In this document: positions 11,301 through 18,380 of the stretch, in pieces
Numbering within the stretch: the stretch's first letter is position 1
Layout: every line of letters starts with the position of its first letter
Assembly (NCBI GenBank): GCA_003118195.1
Contig: BEXV01000640.1
Span: 125,027-143,406 of the forward strand
Length of the DNA: 18,380 nucleotides
Source: Hemicentrotus pulcherrimus
Lineage: Eukaryota; Echinodermata; Echinoidea; Camarodonta; Strongylocentrotidae
Direction of reading: 5' to 3'
Position numbers and translations under genes: made by a program
The notes under the pieces: model-generated
Database searches by the model: none
The model's input: only the letters and a program-made list of their open reading frames with translations
What the model was told of the DNA's origin: nothing

Positions 11301-14300
11301 TTCTTTAAGTGATTGTTGTAGCTGCATACAAATAATAGACATATTGATGAAGGTCGAAGGTTGGAATGTTAACTTCCTGATACATTCAACCCTAGACTAT
11401 ATCATTAAACCAGAACTTGCTCTAAATAAGGCGTATACCACACATTGTGACGTATATATATACGTCACAATGTGTGGAATATTGAATGAACTATAACACT
11501 TATACATATAGATATATATTACTTTTGGGGGCAGCTGGAGTCTTTTAAAACACCTGTGGGTAAAGTTATGAATCGAATTACTTGTGACTTGTTTGGCTCG
11601 TTGCAAAATGTTAAGCCAACTTGTTGCCAAATTTGTTTTGGCACTTGAGTGTAATACCGTACTACTCAGAGGAGTTCTGTTTTCTGTATTAAAATAAATA
11701 AATGACGATGTTTTGTACTACGTCCGCAACTGGTTATGATATTCTTTTCCTCACCAGACACTAGCCAGACACGTATTTGATTTCAGATGTAATGTTAAAC
11801 AGTCGATCTTATTTAGTGGTATATATTCATGATATGAAAGCAATGATGATGAAAATTTTAATTTTTTTTTCAGCAATAAACTAGAATTAAATGATTTATA
11901 GGCAAATACAAATACCAATCAGTTTAAAGATATATTCTATGAAACGTCTATCAAGTTTTCCCATCTTGGCTCTGTAATGGAGTTGCATTTTAGGATGATA
12001 CTCCCATCTTACTCTTTAAGTAGCTTAAGCCCAACCTCTTTTTGTTTAAACATCGTTTTCCAAAGATGTGTCATTTTATTTTGTTTCTTTAATGCATTTA
12101 TTTTCTTTGCCGAATGTGATAATAAAAACGATAATTTACTTTGCCGGATACACCACGTTTAAACTGATGAAGTTTCCCGAGTTCTTGATTTCAGACTTTA
12201 CATGAATTCCACCTTTATTTTTTTTTTCTTTCACCTCCGCAGTCCGTATTCAGTGCGGAGGACCGAACGAAGCAGGCCTTACCGATGAATGCTACCGATT
12301 CGAACTGCCCGCCGATCTTAACAACAATGCCATCGTTATCAGCGGTGCGGTCGTCCTTTTGCCAGCAGGCAACCGTTTCCCTGCTCCCCGTCAGAGAACC
12401 GTCCATCACAACGTCACTATCGTAGCTAAATTCCCGACGTCAGGAGAATGTAAGAGAATCATCTAATATGTTACTATATAAAAATAAAAAACTTATATGA
12501 TAATGGCACAATCCAATCATGTCTGTAACCCCCAAACAAAACAAAAAGGGAGAACACAAATGAAGAAGAAACAACAGAGGAACAACAATTTGTACAAAGA
12601 AATAGTTGAAATTCTAATGTCCGTTGAGCACGAGGCGTTTCAGTGACGTAGGACTTTGTCAGCGACGGGCGCTATCTTTGTTGTCTATATGAAAGTATTA
12701 TCGTACAAAGAGTGAAAACAATAACTAGCATATATACCATTGCCTTCGTCTTAATAAGCTTGTGTAATGACACAATCAAAATGGCGTCTCGTGTACAGGA
12801 GTACCAGAGGCATATAAGTACATAAGCTTTAGTAAAGAGTAATTGGAAATAACCACTTCCTCAAGTCAACCTAAAAAATAAAGAGAGAAATTTCATAGGC
12901 AAATCCCAAGCACACAAATCTATATTGAGTGCCGTGGTCGAGTGGTTAAGTCGCTGGACTGTCGATCACAAGGTCCGCGGTTCAGCACTAATGTCATTTG
13001 GCAAGACATTGATCTACATTTGCCACACTCAACCCAGGTGACGTAAATGGGTACAGTGCAGAAATTAATTCTTTAAAAAGCTAGAGCGCCGCAATGGCAG
13101 CACAACTAAATCTGGAGTAAAAATCTCCAAGTTTGGGAAGCGCTTAGTGATTCAAATAAGCGCTATATAAAAACTGTTATTATTATCATTATCACAAATG
13201 TACACGAATAACTTATTACTTTCAGTATTTTTCATAAATCTTGATATTATTGTTTATTCATTTATCTATACTTATTCACTTACTTATTCATTTATTTTCT
13301 TTTTGCTTTTCTGCAGATGCCTACAGAGAGAGTATTTCTGTTCAGAACATCTCCTACGACATACCTTGGAAATGGAAGAGTGCTTCCCTCCCGCAAGGCT
13401 CTTCCCTCGTTTCCCGGGCACTCCAAGAAGATAACACCCTCCTTCTCAAACTCTCCGTCATCAGCAATGACAACGGACAACCAACCACCAGTAATTTCAT
13501 TCCAATGGAGTCCAACATGCTTCCCGTACTGGTGGTCGACATTGAATTCAATGGGACGGATTCGTCAACGACCTCGTCGACGACGACGACAGCGACATTG
13601 CGTACCACACAGGCCAACGTGCTGGAAAGACAACTACGGAAGCGAAGGACAGTATTGCGTACCACAGTAGACACTCTACCAAGGTAGGAAAACTCAAATA
13701 AAAAACATGTGGTACAATGTACATGTAGCACCCGGATTAAAATCTAAAATATTAGTCTTACTTCTGGATCGAATCGCAGAAAGTTATCTCCTTTTAAGCC
13801 AGTATCTACATTTAAATAATAGAACTTGGATTTTAGGGTCGCAAACCCGTCCATTAAAAAAGAGAGAACCTGCTCAATATGTAAAAGCGTGTACATTGTA
13901 TCACGTTAAACAACGCCTTTACCATCAATTATTGACAAAGCTATGCAATTTGTTACATTTTGGTGATCATGTCTATGCTGTAATTATTTCCTACTGCACC
14001 CTTCAAAAATAACAGGCCTGGATTCTTTCTTTATTTCATATAAAAAGAATCGTCACCGTTTTTATTAATTTTTGACCTCCATCGGAAAGTATGGATTTAT
14101 ATCTTAACATAGAGAGCGAGACTGTTCTGGTAAAAAAAATATCACGTATATAACTTAAGGGTTTATCTTTGATCCATTATTCCTGTTATCTGCAGCAACA
14201 CGGTGACATGCTCCGGGTATCCGGGATGCTGTCGTCGGACAATGGATGTTTCGTTCTCCGATCTGGGTTGGCGTTGGATCGTTGCACCCCGAAGACTTAC

Positions 14301-14577
14301 AACGAGTGTTTGCATCGGATCGTGTCTCGCACCCTCCATGACCTTCGAAAGTTTTATGGTCAATCTTATGCAGGGCCATCGTCCATCGTCAAGGGATGAG
14401 CGCAGATGCCGTCCATCGCGCACCGACCATTTCGACGCGCTCGTGATCAACGAAGATGGCGACATCCAAATGATGAGATTGCCCGACTTCATTGTACGCG
14501 AATGCGCATGTGCTGAAAACCAGAGGGAGACCAAGATACCCCCTGCAGCGCCGAATGAGGGTAAGCTGCACGTGTAG
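4784..14577 (+). CDS. lefty: Lefty/Antivin-like TGF-beta superfamily ligand, 4 exons, 510 aa
   Basis: Joined from 4784-5360, 12243-12449, 13317-13683 and 14196-14577; all junctions are GT-AG and in frame, total 1533 nt. Residues 1-27 form a signal peptide (hydrophobic core about 10-25), 28-372 a prodomain, 369-372 is the furin site RKRR, and 373-510 is the mature chain. Mature cysteines are C389, C395-C396, C423-x-G-x-C427, C455 and C487-x-C489. C455 stands alone where most ligands have CC, so the inter-chain cysteine is missing. LGWRWIVAP (407-415) is a classic ligand motif, and 21 residues follow the last cysteine. The unpaired C, the early extra C-CC pair and the C-terminal tail together match Lefty. 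Known role of the family: secreted inhibitor that binds Nodal or its EGF-CFC co-receptor, normally induced by Nodal via Smad2/3. At 510 aa it is longer than vertebrate Lefty (about 366 aa), the excess being in the prodomain. Alternatives are a divergent GDF15-like or other orphan ligand. Splice sites are predicted, not confirmed by transcripts. Confidence 0.85.
5770..5895 (+). mobile_element. Probable 3' end of a truncated LINE-like element
   Basis: The stretch ends in a GGCGAATAAAAATTAATCAATCAATCA tail-like form, that is a GGCGAATAA motif followed by a short AATC microsatellite. That ending is typical of 5'-truncated CR1/L2-type retrotransposon copies in marine invertebrates. Only the 3' end is present and no reverse transcriptase coding sequence remains. 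Family assignment is from memory of repeat style, not from a search. Confidence 0.4.
7073..7118. repeat. TCC/TCA trinucleotide repeat
   Basis: Imperfect run of TCC followed by TCA/TCG units. It opens a spurious serine-rich frame on the plus strand and an acidic one on the minus strand; neither is a gene. Confidence 0.85.
7459..7556. repeat. ATTT tetranucleotide microsatellite
   Basis: About 100 bases of imperfect ATTT/ATTC units, cleanest at 7525-7553, in intron 1. Confidence 0.9.
8521..9068. mobile_element. 548-bp palindromic MITE bounded by TTAA
   Basis: The arms 8521-8725 and 8864-9068 are each 205 bases and align as reverse complements without gaps, with only a handful of mismatches (about 97% identity by eye). 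Similarity stops exactly at TTAA on both outer ends, and the outer ends read TTAAAGGAAACC and GGTTTCCTTTAA. The 138-base centre is AT-rich and non-coding. TTAA is the target site duplicated by piggyBac transposases, so a non-autonomous piggyBac-like element is the first guess, but the terminal AGGAAACC is not a diagnostic piggyBac end. The few arm differences suggest a fairly young insertion. Confidence 0.8.
9544..9658. repeat. Nested inverted repeat (foldback) with 18-bp and 13-bp stems
   Basis: An inner perfect stem pairs 9573-9590 with 9611-9628, and an outer perfect stem pairs 9544-9556 with 9646-9658. The inner 20-base loop can itself pair GTCT (9596-9599) with AGAC (9606-9609). The region is much more GC-rich than its surroundings and follows CGAGCGTAGCGAGC, which suggests a non-autonomous mobile element whose limits may extend to about 9480-9700. 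Confidence 0.65.
10010..10350. repeat. CT-rich polypyrimidine tract
   Basis: About 340 bases dominated by CT, TCTCTA and TTTC units on the plus strand. It yields spurious Leu/Ser/Phe-rich frames that are not genes. Such a polypyrimidine strand can adopt triplex structure and is unstable in length. Confidence 0.9.
11210..11245. repeat. GAA and AAC trinucleotide run
   Basis: Short GAAGAAGAAGAA followed by ACAACAACAAC in intron 1. Confidence 0.7.
11438..11477. repeat. Perfect 40-bp palindrome with two TGACGT half-sites
   Basis: Positions 11438-11457 are the exact reverse complement of 11458-11477 with no spacer. The centre is an alternating TATATATA, flanked on each side by TGACGT, the CRE/ATF half-site. 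Symmetry ends sharply at 11437 and 11478. Confidence 0.9.
12243..12449 (+). CDS. lefty: lefty exon 2: central prodomain
   Basis: Encodes residues 193-261 plus the first base of codon 262, following a strong polypyrimidine tract and CCGCAG acceptor and ending at a GTAAGA donor. It is 207 nt with phase 1 at both ends. The peptide has the alternating hydrophobic pattern of the TGF-beta propeptide: an RFELP segment, a strand-like AIVISGAVVLLP stretch, and an NVT glycosylation sequon at N249 followed by a beta-like TIVAKF. Two prodomain cysteines, C197 and C209, sit 12 residues apart and could pair. A second AG at 12252-12253 was excluded because splicing there puts a stop in frame within a dozen codons. 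The exon is clearly more GC-rich than the introns on either side, which supports it being coding. Confidence 0.82.
12450..13316 (+). other. lefty intron 2
   Basis: 867 bases between the GTAAGA donor and the CTGCAG acceptor. The second half is occupied by a tRNA-derived SINE; the first half shows nothing recognisable. Confidence 0.82.
12928..13196 (+). mobile_element. tRNA-derived SINE
   Basis: Begins with a tRNA-like head: an A-box-like TGGTCGAGTGG at about 12935 and a degenerate B box GGTTCAGCACT at 12979-12989. The body includes CCCAGGTGACGTAAATGGGTAC, and the 3' end is AAGCGCTATATAAAA followed by TTATTATTATCATTATCA. That tail is shared by SINEs of many marine invertebrates and is probably taken from a partner LINE. 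Orientation is the same as the gene. It ends about 120 bases before the exon 3 acceptor. Confidence 0.75.
13317..13683 (+). CDS. lefty: lefty exon 3: C-terminal prodomain, furin site, start of mature chain
   Basis: Encodes the end of codon 262 through the first two bases of codon 384, after a TTTTGCTTTTCTGCAG acceptor and before an AAG|GTAGGA donor. It contains a YDIPWKWKS segment and a LLLKLSVIS strand that resemble the conserved end of TGF-beta propeptides, then MLPVLVVDIEF, equivalent to the usual hydrophobic strand before the cleavage region. Sequons are at N272 and N340. Residues 342-355 are almost all Ser and Thr, encoded by a TCG/ACG/ACC-rich low-complexity stretch, and may be O-glycosylated. 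The cleavage motif RKRR lies at 369-372, followed by a short mature N-terminus. An antisense reading frame across this exon is a shadow of the Ser/Thr repeat composition. Confidence 0.88.
13684..14195 (+). other. lefty intron 3
   Basis: 512 bases from GTAGGA to CTGCAG, phase 2. It interrupts the gene between the furin site and the first mature cysteine. AT-rich; no repeat or RNA recognised. Confidence 0.85.
14196..14577 (+). CDS. lefty: lefty exon 4: cystine-knot domain and C-terminal tail
   Basis: Starts after a TATCTGCAG acceptor and completes Ser384; stop is TAG at 14575-14577. It carries all eight mature cysteines. CSGYPGCC (389-396) supplies the extra disulfide pair and first knot cysteine, LGWRWIVAP follows, then CIGSC (423-427), C455 and CAC (487-489). 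Residues 428-454 between CxGxC and C455 number 27, shorter than the usual 30 or so in BMPs but longer than in vertebrate Lefty. The segment LPDFIVREC matches the final beta-strand of the family. The tail after CAC is hydrophilic and Pro-rich, as in Lefty. A strong donor-like GAGG|GTAAGC lies at 14561, 14 nt before the stop, so an alternative end is possible. Confidence 0.9.
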
Positions 14578-14990
14578 GACTCTTTTAATGCGTCACTATG
14601 TGATGCGAACGTCCAGATAAACGGGTATTTTTATAATTCATAATCTGATTTTGATAGCCACCCACTGTAAAGAAAAACAAAAGCAGAGGTGATTACGAAT
14701 GAAGATATCCTTAGTTTTGAATAAGATTAAACTTTCACATATTTTAGAAGAGCACTACAAACCAGATCCAGCGAATTGTTAAAGTAAATTTATGTCCTGC
14801 GATGACGCTTTATTTTGTACGTACTTAATATTGAAGGGCTAGACAAATGTATTCCTTCTTTTAAAAACTTTATTTTACCTTTCTGTAATTATGCTCGAGT
14901 GATAACTGTAAAAGGAGTTTTTACAAAATACGATTTCTAATTGAAATGATGTAAACATGTAAGCAATAAAGTGATCCCAAATGATATTCC
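14578..14990 (+). other. Probable lefty 3' untranslated region
   Basis: AT-rich DNA between the stop codon and the candidate poly(A) site, about 400 bases. No coding potential. The exact end is unknown. Confidence 0.45.
14965..14970 (+). terminator. Candidate poly(A) signal AATAAA for lefty
   Basis: A canonical AATAAA lies 388 bases after the stop codon, and a GT-rich stretch (GTGAGTTTTGT) follows about 30 bases later, as expected for a cleavage/polyadenylation site. It is the first perfect AATAAA seen after the stop. If the alternative donor at 14561 is used instead, the real 3' end would lie further downstream. Confidence 0.5.
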
Positions 14991-17900
14991 TTGAGAAGTG
15001 AGTTTTGTACATTTTTCCTTCACGAAAAACGCAGGCAGGCATTCTAACCATTCTGATTGTCACAAGGTTGGATCTACCCTCGCCTGATTGTTTTTTAGGT
15101 AATTCGATCAGCAGTAAACCCGAATTAGAAACGGCGAGTTGCCTCAAACTTATGTTCGAAAACCTTGAACTATGAGTTCTACCACACGTCATAACATGAA
15201 TTATGAGAATAACTGATTTTGTAAAGGTCAGAAACATACTGGGTAGGCTTGAACTTTAAAGTGATTTTTATAGAATGGGTTACCTTTTTGACCTAATTGA
15301 AAGGGTGTCGTTTTTTAAAGGAATTGTTTATTATGTTGGCTTAGAATATAAGAAAAATATTCCAAGAGGTTTCCAGAAAAGAAAAATCAAAGTGTTAGGA
15401 AAATAGTCAACGTTACTGTGTGAAACTTTTAAAGTCCATTTCCAAAAACAAAACATAGGCCTAACACAAAACCCGCAGTTCATATCAGACTGGAATAAAT
15501 CAGAGAAACTATGATATAATGAGTAGCAGGAGTAATTTACAATTAATTCCAAATTATTGTCACCATTCATACGATTCTATCTCCCTTAAAGCAATGGACT
15601 AATTTTTCACATTTTATTTTCAAATATTGAATAGTACATATAATTTGCCAAAATTGTTGTTGTGACGATGTCGTTTATTAAGTGGTATTGTCGAATTTTA
15701 GGGTCTAGTATTAAGTGAAAGCATAATGGGTAGAAATATATTGTTTTCTGTAATAATTGCTAAAGGAGGAAGATTTGATCTAAATTCCTAAGTATAAAAA
15801 GTCACACTATTATTTCTCACATTTACATTTGATTCAACTAACAATAAGAGTCCTGTGATATTATTGACTTCATATAAATTTGTTCTAATACTTGAATGGT
15901 AATTTTGGTCATACTTGATTGTATAAGTCAATATTAGCACTTATCTGGAAACTATAGAACAGAAGATAGGAATGTTTTAGGGTGAAGTTTTCTTTTAAAT
16001 GTATTATGTCCCCAGATAGTTCGTGTTTATTTATGAATAGTTTTTAAATAGTTTTTATGTATGAAATGAAGACGGAACCAAAGGCTTTTGGTAGTAAGAA
16101 TCAAATTCATATATTCAATCGGACATTTAAAATGTAGACAATGAAGAAGCAAGTAACAGAGAATATCAGTTAGCTTGAAAGAACGTTTACTGTTATGGCA
16201 AAATGCACATCATGCTAGCTTTTTACATGAGAAGTGTTCATGCGCGCATCATTGTACAGCACTGTCTAAAATCTGTAAGGATAAGAACAAAACAAAACTG
16301 ATAAACAAATGAGGGGGGGGGGGGGAACTTTCATTTTCATCCCATAGAACATGCAACTACTCTCTGCTTGTAACCAAAATCCATATCGCTGCAAATATTA
16401 TTCAGGTTTAAATCAGCACTGATATCAAAGAACTAGACGGATTGAATCATGAACGACAAAAAAAAAAAAAAAGGGATTTGCCGTTGCAGCAAGAAAATTG
16501 CTTATACTGTACATATAGCACCTACACCTACCAACAAACTCCTGTGGATAAGGACCCAGTATTTGTTATATGTCAATAAGTTACCAAAGTTGCCCTAACA
16601 TTAAATCAGTGCACGAGGGCATGTTCACTTTTCAATAATTTCATGCTCTCAGACCTACATCATGCAAGCTATAATCAAAGCTCTGATATATACATCCCAT
16701 GTAAAAGTCTATGTGGTATATAAACATATCTATGTTTAACCATGTGAAAGCAAACTTAATCTGAACATTTGATAACTAATAATTAACAGTGGCTCCGATC
16801 TTAGGGATTTTTTTCTTTCTTTGGAAGAACACATTATGCTCATATTACAACGCGATGTAAATAGGATTGATATCAAGTGTCAAACTGATTAGGGATTTCA
16901 AGGATAGTTGAACTGGAAGTTCAAGACCATGACTTATATTTGCCATATCTTACACAGACTGACATTCATACGGACATCATGCATGTCAATTGTCGTCTCA
17001 CACCAACACATTCGTTATAGGCAGGTTAACCAGGGACCTACTACAAATGGTTTAACCATCGAAACGAGCAAGTGTGTATAAGCACGTACACCCGAGCGTA
17101 CGCAGTCACTTTCCTCTCTCGTGCGATGTGTATTACGGTCAGAGGCTAGTTACCCGAAACCCTCAAAGGTCTAAGTTTGTGGACATCTCATAAAAACGCG
17201 TGTTAATTCCATAACGTACATTTCAGCAGGATATCCAAGAAGTTAGACCTATGTCGGTTCCGAGGAAATGCCCCCATGATTTCACATAGAATGTTGGCGT
17301 GGCGTTCATTGCTCAGTGGTGCTGCTCTTTTCGCATAATTTGAAGAAAAAAAAGCTAATCATTATCCACCCCTGATGGTGCTCAAGCCGCCTAAAAGTGC
17401 TAGAATACCCTGGTATTCAATGGTCTTTTCTATTGGTCACATATCCTTTAATATCGTGTTTAAAAAATAAAAGCAGTTTTTTGAATTAATACCAATCATT
17501 TGTATAAAACAGAATATGAAAATATAATGCTTCAAATATTATTCTAATGGTAATGTGGACAAACATGGAACAATTTGATGTAAGAATAGGACATTGTAAA
17601 AGTCTAGCAAAATAAGGTAGGCCTATCGTAACGTATAATTTAAGATTACTTTTTTCCCTAAATGGTCATGATATTAATAGTTATCATCCACCGAGACTCA
17701 GACTGGAGAGTTGATAAGGTATTTGGCTCGAAAAGTATCTTTTTTTTTTGTCTCAAAGTCTACGGTATAAGCTGTATTAATTCAAATTACAGAACTCTTT
17801 ACTGCATAGCATTGGCAGTTCAGCTCTATAATATGATGTAGCATCACACACATTTATCTAAATCATGTCGAAATATACTTGGAATTGTTTGTCATTTCGA

Positions 17901-18380
17901 ACGTACTTAAATAGATTGTAGCTATAATAGCCATAGTCTCAGTCTTGTAGTCCCTCTACCTCAAACTGCTGTACGAAACATATAGTGGACAAAAATGTAA
18001 CGCTTTTGCCAACTAACACGAAAACTGCTGCGCTATGTTTAGACGAATGAGCCTGTATCTTCTATTTCGCTCAGCTATAAGAACCGAAATTGTGAGAGTA
18101 ATACAAGAAACGAAAACAAAAAACAAATGGCTTTCATTTATCCCTTTGCAGACAATGAATATTAAAAAATAAGAAGTAAATATCTAGTAAAATATATTAA
18201 AAATCGCTGTTAAAGATGAAGTTGAGTTCTGGTCATGCGATTGCATGGTGAAAGAAACGATGTGGAATCTATCAGAAAAGGTTGATCACCTAGCATATAA
18301 GAATTTGTGTGTATTGCAAGGTTCTGGAATCATCAAAATGATAAGAAATTTGGTAAAGTTACAAACACTGTACACAGAAA
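14991..18380. other. Downstream flank, no gene recognised
   Basis: AT-rich non-coding DNA with only short chance frames. It includes a G-run at 16312-16324, an A-run at about 16459-16473, a small palindrome GAATACC-CT-GGTATTC near 17403, and the second copy of the dispersed repeat at 18229-18327. No exon with family similarity or good splice sites was found. Confidence 0.6.
18229..18327 (+). repeat. Dispersed repeat, copy 2
   Basis: Gap-free partner of 915-1013, about 87% identical by eye over 99 bases. Similarity fades quickly on both sides, though AAGAAAT occurs a little downstream in both copies. The divergence indicates an old element rather than a recent duplication of the lefty region. 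Confidence 0.8.

Larger units (their letters stand above)
5361..12242 (+). other. lefty intron 1, about 6.9 kb
   Basis: GTGAGT donor and a long pyrimidine tract ending CCGCAG. No coding exon with acceptable splice sites and family similarity was found inside. It holds a LINE-like tail, simple repeats, a 548-bp TTAA-bounded palindromic MITE, a nested hairpin and a perfect 40-bp palindrome, each listed separately. The remaining stretches (5900-7070, 7560-8520, 9070-9480, 10370-11430, 11480-12240) are plain AT-rich DNA. Its size, compared with introns 2 and 3 of under 1 kb, makes it the likeliest place for intronic enhancers. Confidence 0.8.

Noticed and set aside
12254..12449. Alternative exon 2 acceptor at 12252-12253
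   Set aside because: Joining exon 1 there gives an in-frame stop after about a dozen codons.
12928..13000. Possible tRNA gene
   Set aside because: The B box is degenerate, the acceptor stem does not close, and the sequence continues into a SINE body and tail.
13354..13731. 125-residue antisense frame across exon 3
   Set aside because: Shadow of the real exon, whose plus-strand frame has family similarity, phase-matched splice sites and a furin site.
14196..14577. Identity as Nodal, activin, BMP or GDF15
   Set aside because: Nodal, activin, BMP and GDF15 keep CC before the xP motif and end one or a few residues after CxC; here there is a single C and a 21-residue tail.
17300..17345. tRNA-like TTGCTCAGTGGT segment, possible second SINE
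   Set aside because: No B box and no SINE body or tail could be found downstream.

Overview
The window is eukaryotic. It is AT-rich, the only convincing coding sequence is split by GT-AG introns, and the rest is single-copy non-coding DNA with a tRNA-derived SINE, a LINE-like 3' tail, foldback elements and simple repeats. The protein and the style of the repeats suggest an invertebrate deuterostome, most likely an echinoderm or hemichordate; the species cannot be fixed from sequence alone. No bacterial-style gene, rRNA, functional tRNA or CRISPR array was found.

Layout: 1-4380 is upstream flank with a poly-G tract, a perfect small hairpin and one copy of a dispersed repeat, and no recognisable gene. 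About 4380-4783 is a proximal promoter with a TATA box at 4597-4603, followed by a short leader carrying a small upstream ORF. Then comes one four-exon plus-strand gene: exon 1 (coding 4784-5360), exon 2 (12243-12449), exon 3 (13317-13683) and exon 4 (14196-14577). All three junctions keep frame (phases 1, 1 and 2) and give a 510-residue protein. Intron 1 is about 6.9 kb and holds most of the unusual DNA: a LINE-like 3' end, ATTT and CT repeats, a 548-bp palindromic MITE bounded by TTAA, a nested hairpin and a perfect 40-bp palindrome. Intron 2 holds a SINE. A candidate poly(A) signal lies at 14965-14970. About 15-18.4 kb is downstream flank with no gene recognised and ends in a second copy of the repeat seen near position 915.

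The gene is a secreted TGF-beta superfamily ligand with a signal peptide, a long prodomain, an RKRR furin site and a cystine-knot domain. The cysteine layout is C, CC, CxGxC, a single C in place of the usual CC, then CxC followed by a 21-residue tail. This is the Lefty/Antivin pattern rather than that of Nodal, activin, BMP or TGF-beta. Lefty proteins are secreted antagonists that limit Nodal signalling and are usually direct Nodal targets. The large first intron and the compact TATA promoter are the likely places for that feedback control.

I did not find an obviously new multi-gene system. The items most worth following are the divergent Lefty with its unusually long prodomain, the splice-donor-like site just before its stop codon, and the perfect and near-perfect palindromes in intron 1.
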